A stretch of 64,000 bases of DNA from Bacteroides sp. GTDB taxonomy: Bacteria; Bacteroidota; Bacteroidia; Bacteroidales; Bacteroidaceae. The translations under genes and the position numbers were made by a program. The notes below the pieces were generated by a model. The model made no database searches, had not been told where the DNA came from, and worked only from the letters and a program-made list of their open reading frames with translations. Numbering within the stretch: the stretch's first letter is position 1; every line of letters starts with the position of its first letter. Positions 8,155 through 15,286 of the stretch are shown here, piece by piece. The stretch covers positions 1 to 64,000 of the forward strand of contig SUXX01000003.1 of NCBI GenBank assembly GCA_015060735.1, written 5' to 3'.

Positions 8155-8747
8155 AGTTGTCCGCTTTCAACCAGTAAAACAACTTGTTCTATGAGGGCAT
8201 CGTCGCCTTCAGGATGATATTCCTTTTTTAAACTGGCACCGAATAATGCGGCAAAGGCTTGATAAAAACCCGCTTTGAAAGGGCCTAAAAAGGCTTTTAC
8301 TAATTCATAGGAGGAAGAATCCGTTTCACGGTTTATTAACTTTATCAACAGTTTTCCTTGTGAGAAAGTTAGTTTCTTCAATCGGGGGGTGTATTGTTCC
8401 TTGACACTTTTTTCCACTCGGCTGAGGTGTTTTTGGCGGGTTTTTTCATCCGGGAGTGTCTGTAAATATTCGTAGGTTTCGATGATAGCACGATTTACTT
8501 CCTTGGCAATGGGTAAAGTACGTTTTACGTTGCGTACCAATCGGTTATAAGATTGTTGTTGTTTCTTATTCTTGAAAACCAAAGGTTTGAAAACATACAG
8601 AGTAGGCATACGAAAAGAAGCTATGGTATCGCCTTCGTAAATACAAGCAGGTACCATATAACCTTTTAAATCCTTTGTTTCTTCTTGGGCAGAAGCATCC
8701 AAAATAATAGAAAAAAGGAAAAGTATGTAGCACAAAATTCTCTTCAT
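8151..8747 (-). CDS. DUF4294 domain-containing secreted protein
   Basis: The preferred start at 8747 gives 198 residues with a clean signal peptide (MKRILCYILFLFSIILDASAQ). An in-frame ATG at 8783 would add 12 residues ahead of this signal and is less likely. The mature part has the DUF4294 pattern, including YEGDTIASFRMPTLYVF and a long charged helical segment rich in Lys and Arg, then QGKLLIKLINRETDSSSYEL near the end. The family is confined largely to Bacteroidota and has no known function; a periplasmic or envelope location follows from the signal peptide. It is convergent with the TrmH gene. Confidence 0.75.
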   Translation of the reverse strand: MKRILCYILFLFSIILDASAQEETKDLKGYMVPACIYEGDTIASFRMPTLYVFKPLVFKNKKQQQSYNRLVRNVKRTLPIAKEVNRAIIETYEYLQTLPDEKTRQKHLSRVEKSVKEQYTPRLKKLTFSQGKLLIKLINRETDSSSYELVKAFLGPFKAGFYQAFAALFGASLKKEYHPEGDDALIEQVVLLVESGQL

Positions 8748-8830
8748 CCGGTGTAAAAGTAATAAAGAAATGTGATAATACATATACTTAATAAAGTTCT
8801 TTAACTTAAATACTCGTTTATAAACTACTT

Positions 8831-10891
8831 ATGAACCGTTGGTGGATAATTATATTAATAACTTGTTTATCAGTTGTTTTTCCGGTTAATAATATTTGTG
8901 CACAGAATTCATTAGAAGAAGTGCTCGAACAATTGGTGAACAATGATGAAGAAAATGTTTATCAATGGGAAAGTCTTTTTGAAGAATTGTCCGAATGGAA
9001 AGAAAATCCACTTGACATCAATTCAGCCACTAAAGAACAGTTGGAGAGATTTCCTTTTTTAAGTGATGAATTGATAGAAAATATTCTTTATTACTTATAT
9101 AAATATGGTCCTATGCTTTCAACTGGTGAATTAATGGCAGTTCAAGGAATGGATTTATATACTTCTCGACTTTTAAAACAACTCATTGTCATTCGGCAAC
9201 CTGTGGAAAAACCACGTATTCCTACTTTGAAGAATATATTGAAATATGGCAAGCAAGAAATTTCTACTCGGATAGATATTCCTCTTTATACTCGTGAAGG
9301 TTATCGTCCGTTCACTTCCGAGTACATTCAGGCACATCCCAACAAGCGTTATTTAGGGCCTTCCCTTTATCACAATGTTCGTTATCAATTTCGTTATAGT
9401 GATAAGGTGTATGTCGGGTTGACCGCTGAAAAAGATGCCGGTGAACCTTTTTTTGCTGGAAAGAACAAAAAAGGATATGATTATTATTCACCTTATATAT
9501 ATATTCGAGATATAGGAAGAATTAATGCATTAGCCTTGGGGAACTATCGGTTGAATTACGGGTATGGTTTAGTAATGAATACGGATTTCGGTATGGGTAA
9601 AACAGCAATGATTTCAACACTCGAAAACAAAGTAAGAGGTATTAAGAAACATTCGTCAACGGATGAATATAATTATTTCCAGGGAATTGCCGGAAGTATT
9701 CATCTTACAAAACGACTTACGGCAGATGCTTTTTATTCCTATCGACAGATGGATGGAATTGTTGATAACCGGTTTATAACTTCTATAAAAGAAGATGGTT
9801 ATCATCGTATTCCAAGGGATTATGAGAAGAAAAATACGTTTACTAATCAGCTGATAGGCAGTCATATAAATTATAGTGGAAGATATTTTCAACTTGGATT
9901 AACAGCTGTTCATAATGTTTTCAACAAGGTGTTGAAACCTGCTAATCGGACATATAATAAATATTATCCACGTGGACGTGATTTTTTTAATGTAGGGATA
10001 AATTATAAGTTCTATTTAAGAGATTTTACCTGGATGGGTGAAACAGCTGTCGATAAAGATGGACGACTGGCTACAATAAATATGATTCGTTATATACCAA
10101 GTTGGAAAGTTCATTTTTTAGCTATGCACCGATTTTATGATGTAGCTTATCAAAGTATGTATGCTCGTTCGATTGGCGAAGGAAGCATGGTACAAAATGA
10201 AAGTGGTTTTTATTTGGGAGTTGAAGTGGTTGAATTGAGTCGTTTCAATCTATCGGCATATAGTGATTTCTTTTATTTTCCGTGGAAAAAATATCAGTTG
10301 AGTAAAAATGGAACTCACGGAGTGGATGGGGTGTTACAAGTAACTTATTCACCCAATGATGATCTGAATATGTTCATAAGGTATCGTTACAAGAACAAAT
10401 ATAAAGACTTTACTCCCGATAATGGAGAAAAATTGACTATTCCATATATCCAACAAAAAGGAAGGTATCAGTTGAGTTATACACCGACAGATAGTTTGGT
10501 GTTGAAAACTACAGTGGATATAGTTCATAACTCTTATCGCCAAAAAGAACCTTCAAAAGGTATTTTGATTGGACAGAGTATAGGATATAAATTAAAGAAT
10601 TTGCCTTTGCAACTTGATGGTAGTGTTGCTTGGTTTCAAACCGATGATTATGCTTCCCGCATCACCCGTTATGAAAAAGGATTGCTGTATAGTTTTTCTA
10701 TGCCTTCTTTTTACGGAAAGGGTGAGCGGTTCGCTTTGAATGTTCGTTATGAACTGAACGAACACTTTATTTTTCAAGGTAAATATGCCTGTACGCATTA
10801 TCGTGATAGAGAAGTTATCAGTTCAGGATTGGAACAGATTGAAGGAAATTTGAAGAGTGACCTTTATTTTCAATTGCGATTTAAATTCTGA
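8831..10891 (+). CDS. Helix-hairpin-helix outer-membrane protein
   Basis: A 686-residue exported protein with a signal peptide ending near ICAQ. Residues about 50-120 contain two ComEA-like helix-hairpin-helix units (NPLDINSATKEQLERFPFLS and the following STGELMAVQGMD). The remaining ~550 residues alternate aromatic and polar positions and end in Phe (YFQLRFKF), as in outer-membrane beta-barrels. Proteins with this layout are common and uncharacterised in Bacteroidales. The helix-hairpin-helix part could bind DNA or a partner protein in the periplasm, but no role is established. It is monocistronic, and only 4 bp separate its stop from that of the convergent lipocalin gene. Confidence 0.8.
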   Translation: MNRWWIIILITCLSVVFPVNNICAQNSLEEVLEQLVNNDEENVYQWESLFEELSEWKENPLDINSATKEQLERFPFLSDELIENILYYLYKYGPMLSTGELMAVQGMDLYTSRLLKQLIVIRQPVEKPRIPTLKNILKYGKQEISTRIDIPLYTREGYRPFTSEYIQAHPNKRYLGPSLYHNVRYQFRYSDKVYVGLTAEKDAGEPFFAGKNKKGYDYYSPYIYIRDIGRINALALGNYRLNYGYGLVMNTDFGMGKTAMISTLENKVRGIKKHSSTDEYNYFQGIAGSIHLTKRLTADAFYSYRQMDGIVDNRFITSIKEDGYHRIPRDYEKKNTFTNQLIGSHINYSGRYFQLGLTAVHNVFNKVLKPANRTYNKYYPRGRDFFNVGINYKFYLRDFTWMGETAVDKDGRLATINMIRYIPSWKVHFLAMHRFYDVAYQSMYARSIGEGSMVQNESGFYLGVEVVELSRFNLSAYSDFFYFPWKKYQLSKNGTHGVDGVLQVTYSPNDDLNMFIRYRYKNKYKDFTPDNGEKLTIPYIQQKGRYQLSYTPTDSLVLKTTVDIVHNSYRQKEPSKGILIGQSIGYKLKNLPLQLDGSVAWFQTDDYASRITRYEKGLLYSFSMPSFYGKGERFALNVRYELNEHFIFQGKYACTHYRDREVISSGLEQIEGNLKSDLYFQLRFKF

Positions 10892-10895
10892 TAGT

Positions 10896-11420
10896 TTATT
10901 GTTCTACAAAAATCAGTTTTGTCAAGTCGTATCCTCGTTTCTTGAGGTTTTCCAAACATTTATCCAATATATCTTTTGACAATTCGGGTGTGCGGCTCAA
11001 TATCCATAAATAATCATCCGAACTGCTTCCTATTAGAGTATATTGATAGTCCTTATCTATTTCCAAAATATAATAATCGGAGTAAAACCAAAGAAAGAAT
11101 GATACTTTGAGTCGTCCGGGAAATTTTTGTGGATTAAGTTGTTTGGCTTTACCTGTAATCTCTTTTACTTCTCCGTTTTTAATACCTTTGTTTACTACAC
11201 GGATTTTTCCATTTTCCATTAAAGAATAGTCGGCAGTAACGTGTGTCATTCCTTTTTCAAAGAAATGATTGTATCGGGCTATCTCATACCATTTGCCCAT
11301 AAATTGTGAGATATCCAGTTGTTTTACCGTACTATTGTTTATTTCTGTACGGTTGTTGCTTTGACATGCAAAGAGTGTTAACCATCCCACCATGAGGAAA
11401 AATAATTTTAAATGTTTCAT
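10896..11420 (-). CDS. Lipocalin family lipoprotein (Blc type)
   Basis: From the ATG at 11420 the product is 174 residues with a lipoprotein signal (LTLFAC, lipid Cys19). A longer frame starting at 11447 only adds nine residues before the signal. The mature domain begins with DISQFMGKWYEIARYNHFFE, the GxW motif of bacterial lipocalins, and later has YWILSRTPELS-like text (DDYLWILSRTPELS), the second conserved region. Bacterial lipocalins are outer-membrane-anchored barrels that bind fatty acids or lysophospholipids and respond to envelope stress. The ligand here is not known. It is convergent with the helix-hairpin-helix gene. Confidence 0.9.
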   Translation of the reverse strand: MKHLKLFFLMVGWLTLFACQSNNRTEINNSTVKQLDISQFMGKWYEIARYNHFFEKGMTHVTADYSLMENGKIRVVNKGIKNGEVKEITGKAKQLNPQKFPGRLKVSFFLWFYSDYYILEIDKDYQYTLIGSSSDDYLWILSRTPELSKDILDKCLENLKKRGYDLTKLIFVEQ

Positions 11421-11462
11421 ATATTTTAGGGTTTGTGTCTTTTCCATAGTAACAAAAAATAG

Positions 11463-11492
11463 TTGTTTTTTGTTTGTCTATGTTTATCTTTG
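11463..11492 (+). promoter_or_regulatory. Promoter for the acetyltransferase gene
   Basis: TATCTTTG at 11485-11492 matches TAnnTTTG, with a TTG at 11463-11465 about 19 bp upstream as a possible -33 element. The start codon is 29 bp downstream. Confidence 0.65.
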
Positions 11493-11521
11493 TGGTAGTG
11501 TTATCAATTTGAAAAGAGAAA

Positions 11522-12073
11522 ATGAAATCTGAATTTGAAAAGATGCGAGGTGGAGAATTGTATTCTTTTGCTGATGAGAAAGTGACGGATAGTATTTTTC
11601 ATGCACAAAAGTTATGTGCCCGTTTGCGTATGATGTCCATTTATGATGATAATTATCGTGAAGTAATAGAGGAACTAATACCAGGTATTCCGGTTGATTC
11701 TACCATTTGTCCACCTTTTCATTGTGATCATGGAACGGGGATTATTTTAGGTGAAAATGTATTTATCAATTATAATGCCACGATGTTGGATAGTGGTTTT
11801 ATTCGTATTGGTAAGAACACCAAAGTAGGTCCTAATTGTCAATTTTATACTCCCAATCATCCGATGAATTATGTAGAGCGTCAAAAACCGCAGGAAACAG
11901 CTTATCCTATCACTATTGGAGAAGATTGTTGGATTGCCGGAGGAGTCATCATCTGTCCGGGAGTGACGATTGGAAACCGTTGCATTATTGCAGCTGGTAG
12001 TGTGGTAACGAGGGATATTCCTGATGATTCGTTAGCAGCCGGTTGTCCGGCGGTAGTGAAGCGTAAGCTCTAA
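11522..12073 (+). CDS. Maltose/galactoside-type sugar O-acetyltransferase
   Basis: A 183-residue left-handed beta-helix acetyltransferase of the maa/lacA type. The N-terminal helix pair (EKMRGGELYSFADEKVT) is followed by hexapeptide repeats, for example GIILGENVFINYNATMLDSG, IRIGKNTKVGPN, ITIGEDCWIAGG and VTIGNRCIIAAGSVV. The catalytic His is in TPNHPMN. The enzyme transfers acetyl from acetyl-CoA to a sugar hydroxyl; the natural acceptor is unknown and may be maltose, another glycoside or a detoxified non-metabolisable sugar. Length is typical. The gene is monocistronic and ends at a strong bidirectional terminator. Confidence 0.93.
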   Translation: MKSEFEKMRGGELYSFADEKVTDSIFHAQKLCARLRMMSIYDDNYREVIEELIPGIPVDSTICPPFHCDHGTGIILGENVFINYNATMLDSGFIRIGKNTKVGPNCQFYTPNHPMNYVERQKPQETAYPITIGEDCWIAGGVIICPGVTIGNRCIIAAGSVVTRDIPDDSLAAGCPAVVKRKL

Positions 12074-12094
12074 AAGTTATATTGATTATTATTC

Positions 12095-12133
12095 ATTCAT
12101 GTCATTCTGAATATTTTTCAGAATGACATGAAT
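12095..12133. terminator. Bidirectional terminator, 17-bp perfect stem
   Basis: ATTCATGTCATTCTGAA (12095-12111) pairs with 12117-12133 across a TATTT loop. It lies between the convergent acetyltransferase and ferritin genes and belongs to the GTCATTCTGA palindrome family. Confidence 0.85.
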
Positions 12134-12147
12134 AATATTTTAATTTC

Positions 12148-12669
12148 TTATTCAGCAGTAGCCAATGGCGATGGAGTGTTGTACACTCGTGCAGCCAATT
12201 CCTTGTCCAGCATATACATGCCATACTTGTTGCCTTCTACGGCTTCTACGGCAGCAATCATGTCACGAGCCGATTCTTCTTCTTCCACTTGTTCGTCGAT
12301 GAACCATACGAGGCGATTGATGGATGCAAAATCACGGTCTTCGTTGGCAATGAAGGCAAGATTGTTGATGAGTGAAGTCACCTTCTTTTCGTGTTCGAGA
12401 GTTTGCTTGTACATGTCGAGTACAGTGTCCCAAGTAGCCGGTACTTCATCGATTGGAAGTAAAGTTACTTTTGCATCGCGTGAGTTTAGGTAATTCATGA
12501 AGATGCGTGCATGGTCTTGTTCTTCTTGGAATTGTACGTAGAACCAGTTGGCTACACCTTTATAACCCTTGTTTTCGGCATCCATTGACATAGCCAAATA
12601 GAGATAAGCTGACCACAATTCGGCATTGATCTGTGCATTGATAGCATCGTGTAATTTCTTGCTTAACAT
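12148..12669 (-). CDS. ftnA: Non-haem ferritin
   Basis: A 173-residue four-helix ferritin that oxidises ferrous iron and stores it as a ferric core in a 24-mer. The ferroxidase ligands are visible in AELWSAYLYL (Glu17), QFQEEQDHARIF (Glu/His pair) and LEHEKKVT, with a further acidic helix at FIDEQVEEEESARD. There are no haem-binding features of bacterioferritin. Expression signals are unusually complete: an AGGAGGAA Shine-Dalgarno about 7 nt before the ATG, and a TATATTTG -7 box at 12709-12716. Together with rubrerythrin and AhpCF in the same window it belongs to the oxidative-stress and iron equipment of an anaerobe. Confidence 0.95.
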   Translation of the reverse strand: MLSKKLHDAINAQINAELWSAYLYLAMSMDAENKGYKGVANWFYVQFQEEQDHARIFMNYLNSRDAKVTLLPIDEVPATWDTVLDMYKQTLEHEKKVTSLINNLAFIANEDRDFASINRLVWFIDEQVEEEESARDMIAAVEAVEGNKYGMYMLDKELAARVYNTPSPLATAE

Positions 12670-12676
12670 AAATACG

Positions 12677-12684
12677 TTCCTCCT
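12677..12684 (-). promoter_or_regulatory. Strong Shine-Dalgarno of the ferritin gene
   Basis: AGGAGGAA on the minus strand, 7 nt before the ATG. A full anti-SD match is uncommon in Bacteroidota, where most start regions here show none. Confidence 0.75.
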
Positions 12685-12708
12685 TTTATTAGTTATTAAT
12701 CTTTATCA

Positions 12709-12716
12709 CAAATATA
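12709..12716 (-). promoter_or_regulatory. -7 box for ferritin
   Basis: TATATTTG on the minus strand matches TAnnTTTG, 40 bp before the ferritin start. Confidence 0.6.
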
Positions 12717-12727
12717 ACAAATAAATT

Positions 12728-12735
12728 TAGTTTTG
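12728..12735 (+). promoter_or_regulatory. Possible -7 box for the NlpE-like gene
   Basis: TAGTTTTG matches TAnnTTTG on the plus strand, about 100 bp before the ATG at 12835. The distance makes it less certain than the other promoters listed. Confidence 0.35.
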
Positions 12736-12834
12736 TATCATTTTTAACGATAGAAAAAAACAATAACCTGATAAACATTTTCTATAACGGTGATGTTATC
12801 CTTACTGATTTTTAATTTTAAACTCATTTGGACA

Positions 12835-13317
12835 ATGAAAAAATTGATGTTGTTGGCCGCAGTTGTTGTGGCTTTTGCTTCTTGCCAATCAAACAAGAAG
12901 AATGTAGAAAGTGTAGATGATAGCTTTACTCCTGTATCATCTCCGTATGTAGAAGTGGACGAAGAAATATTCACAGGTACTTTGCCTGCTGCCGATGGTC
13001 CGGGTGTGGATTATGTATTGACATTGGGGGCTGCAACTGATGGTACAGATACCATCTATACACTCGATATGACTTACTTGGATGCTAATGGTCCTGGTCA
13101 GCATCAGACTTTCAAAACGAAAGGCAAACAACAAAAGGTACAGAAGGTGGTAAAGAATCAGCCCAAAAAGGCTGTAAAGTTGACTCCGGATACTGGTGAT
13201 GAACCTGTTTATTTCCTGATTGTGAATGATACCACTTTGCGTTTAATCAATGATTCAACATTGGAAGAAACCATCGAACAATCAGTTTACGACATCACTA
13301 AAGTAAAGAATAAATAA
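12835..13317 (+). CDS. NlpE-like lipoprotein lacking the CxxC motif
   Basis: The ATG at 12835 gives 160 residues with a textbook lipoprotein signal (MKKLMLLAAVVVAFASC). An upstream ATG at 12790 would add 15 residues ahead of it. The domain after residue 40 resembles the N-terminal barrel of NlpE: FTGTLPAADGPGVDYVLTL aligns with the family pattern GxLPCADCxGI. Both cysteines of that CADC motif are replaced (Ala and Gly). NlpE is an outer-membrane sensor of copper and lipoprotein-trafficking stress in enterobacteria; the role in Bacteroidota is unknown. The C-terminus is Lys-rich and ends the barrel. Confidence 0.75.
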   Translation: MKKLMLLAAVVVAFASCQSNKKNVESVDDSFTPVSSPYVEVDEEIFTGTLPAADGPGVDYVLTLGAATDGTDTIYTLDMTYLDANGPGQHQTFKTKGKQQKVQKVVKNQPKKAVKLTPDTGDEPVYFLIVNDTTLRLINDSTLEETIEQSVYDITKVKNK

Positions 13318-13327
13318 TTTTAATGGA

Positions 13328-13404
13328 GAATGAAAAAATGATGAATGAAGAATTTTCACTTACATGAGATTCTTCATTCATCATTTTTCATTCTTCATTT
13401 TTTT
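13328..13404 (+). terminator. Very long hairpin terminator
   Basis: A stem of about 24 bp with one bulged A (arms 13328-13352 and 13370-13393) encloses an 17-nt loop and is followed by a seven-T run. It ends the NlpE-like gene transcript and directly precedes the next promoter. Confidence 0.85.
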
Positions 13405-13409
13405 ATCTT

Positions 13410-13417
13410 TATCTTTG
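13410..13417 (+). promoter_or_regulatory. -7 box for the radical SAM gene
   Basis: TATCTTTG lies 19 bp before the ATG at 13437, so the leader must be very short (about 12-14 nt). Confidence 0.65.
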
Positions 13418-13436
13418 CCGGAAAAGAAACGAACTT

Positions 13437-14213
13437 ATGTCAACAGTTATCTATCCTTCTCCTATTTTTGGCCCGGTGCATAGTCGCCGTTTGGGTGTGT
13501 CGTTAGGCATCAACCTACTTCCGGCTGATGGAAAATTTTGCACATTCGATTGTGTTTATTGTGAATGTGGTTTCAATGCCGACCATCGTCCGCATCAGAA
13601 ATTGCCCACTCGTGAAGAAGTTTATCATGCTTTAGAAACCCGTTTGCAAGCCATGAAGCAACATGGCCCCAAGCCTGATGTATTGACTTTTGCGGGAAAT
13701 GGAGAACCGACAGCACATCCTCAGTTTTCCGCCATCATGGAAGACACATTATGCCTTCGCGAAAAATATTTTCCCGAAGCCAAAGTCAGTGTGTTGAGCA
13801 ATGCCACATTTATTCACAAGCCCGATGTATTTGAAGCTTTGAACAAGGTAGATAACAATATCTTGAAGCTGGATACCATCGATGCTGTTTATATAAATAA
13901 GGTGGACCGTCCTACGGGGCATTATGATGTACAGCAAATCATTGATGGTATGAAGGCTTTCAAGGGAAATTTGATTATCCAGACACTTTTTATGAAGGGC
14001 ACCTTCGAAGGCGAAAGTGTAGACAACACCACGGATAATTATGTTCTTCCTTGGTTGGAAGTGGTAAAGGAAATTTCTCCTCGCCAAGTGATGATTTATA
14101 CCATTGACCGTGAAACTCCTGCCCCTGATTTACTCAAGGCTACGCCCGAAGAATTGGATAGAATAGGCGAATTAGTCCGTCAAGCTGGCCTTCCTTGTTC
14201 GGTTTCATATTGA
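13437..14213 (+). CDS. Radical SAM protein
   Basis: A 258-residue radical S-adenosylmethionine enzyme. The cluster motif CTFDCVYC places ligands at Cys35, Cys39 and Cys42, and a second conserved segment, TFAGNGEPTAHPQF, corresponds to the GGEP-type SAM-binding strand. The N-terminal PIFGPVHSRRLGVSLGINLL is typical of a stand-alone subgroup related to MoaA/wyosine-type proteins whose reaction is not established. No SPASM or extra iron-sulfur motif follows, and no substrate peptide gene is adjacent. The gene stands alone between two terminator hairpins. Confidence 0.88.
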   Translation: MSTVIYPSPIFGPVHSRRLGVSLGINLLPADGKFCTFDCVYCECGFNADHRPHQKLPTREEVYHALETRLQAMKQHGPKPDVLTFAGNGEPTAHPQFSAIMEDTLCLREKYFPEAKVSVLSNATFIHKPDVFEALNKVDNNILKLDTIDAVYINKVDRPTGHYDVQQIIDGMKAFKGNLIIQTLFMKGTFEGESVDNTTDNYVLPWLEVVKEISPRQVMIYTIDRETPAPDLLKATPEELDRIGELVRQAGLPCSVSY

Positions 14214-14221
14214 TGAAGATA

Positions 14222-14249
14222 TTCAAGTTTCGTACTCACGAAACTTGAA
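14222..14249 (+). terminator. Hairpin terminator after the radical SAM gene
   Basis: TTCAAGTTTCGT and ACGAAACTTGAA form a perfect 12-bp stem with an ACTC loop, followed by a T-rich stretch. Confidence 0.7.
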
Positions 14250-14290
14250 CTTTCGTCTTTTTCATTTGTTCCCATCTGAAAAAGAAACAA

Positions 14291-15223
14291 ATGAAAGAAA
14301 AGTTACTCCATAAAAAGGTGTTTCGATACATCTTCTATATGCTTCCGGGTATAGTGCTTTATTATCTCTTACCCTTTACCATCACCACCCGCTTTTGCGA
14401 AGTGTACATCATCGGATGCATCCTGTTTGCTATTAATAGCCTGATTTTAGCTATATTCGACCTTTATAATCATAAGGATAAGCGGAGAAGCAGACCAATA
14501 AAGGGGCTTGTTCAAGTCTTCCAAGTGTTGCTTTTCTTTGTAGGAGGTATCCTTATGGTGTCGGTACTCATCAACAAATCGCCCACAGCTCTTTTTGCCG
14601 GATTAGGTGCTTCGGCAGCTGTCCTGATGCTTATCTTCAAAGATAGCATTGTGGGATTTGTAGCAGGAGTTCAGCTTACGGCTAATGATATGCTTCGCAT
14701 CGGTGATTGGATTCAGCTTTCGGATGGGTCAGCCAATGGTATTGTACAAGAAATCACCCTCAATACGGTGAAGATTCAAAATTGGGACAATACGATTTCT
14801 ACGGTTCCTCCATCTACGCTAGTCAATACCACCTTCAAGAATTGGCGAGGTATGCAAGAAAGTGGAGGCCGGAGAGTAGATAAGAGTATTAAACTGGATA
14901 TGAATACGTTGAAACTCTGTACACCTGAGATGATAGCTCGTATATCTTTGTTGAAGGATATGAACTTTCAGGAAATGCCTACCAATGCTCAGCTTTTTCG
15001 ATTTTATATAGAGCGATATCTCCGTTTGCATCCCATGGTGAATACAAATTTGGATTTGATTGTTACGCAAAAAGAACCTACTTCTTACGGTCTTCCTATT
15101 CAAGTGTATTTTTTCCTCAGCGACAAAGTATGGAAGGAATACGAACAGATTCAATCGGACATTTTCGACCACTTGTTGGTAATGGTTCAGGAATTTGATT
15201 TGAAGTTGTATCAGTATTCATAA
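14291..15223 (+). CDS. MscS-family mechanosensitive ion channel
   Basis: A 310-residue inner-membrane protein with about four hydrophobic helices, then the MscS pore and beta domain. The pore helix text ALFAGLGASAAVLMLIFKDS has the Gly/Ala packing pattern of TM3. FVAGVQLTANDMLRIGDWI leads into the beta domain, and IVQEITLNTVKIQNWDNTIS is the conserved strand pair. It resembles the YbdG branch more than the small MscS of Escherichia coli, but has a shorter N-terminal part. The channel opens under membrane tension during hypo-osmotic shock. It is monocistronic. Confidence 0.9.
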   Translation: MKEKLLHKKVFRYIFYMLPGIVLYYLLPFTITTRFCEVYIIGCILFAINSLILAIFDLYNHKDKRRSRPIKGLVQVFQVLLFFVGGILMVSVLINKSPTALFAGLGASAAVLMLIFKDSIVGFVAGVQLTANDMLRIGDWIQLSDGSANGIVQEITLNTVKIQNWDNTISTVPPSTLVNTTFKNWRGMQESGGRRVDKSIKLDMNTLKLCTPEMIARISLLKDMNFQEMPTNAQLFRFYIERYLRLHPMVNTNLDLIVTQKEPTSYGLPIQVYFFLSDKVWKEYEQIQSDIFDHLLVMVQEFDLKLYQYS

Positions 15224-15286
15224 AAAACGCCTTGTCATTCGAAGCAAAATGACAAGGCGTTTTGATTAAAATGACAAGGCGTTTTT
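15224..15286. terminator. Terminator hairpin with a duplicated right arm
   Basis: AAAACGCCTTGTCATT (15224-15239) can pair with AATGACAAGGCGTTTT at 15248-15263 or with an identical copy at 15270-15285. The second copy runs into the stop codon of the convergent SulP gene. T-runs on both strands allow termination in both directions. Confidence 0.8.
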
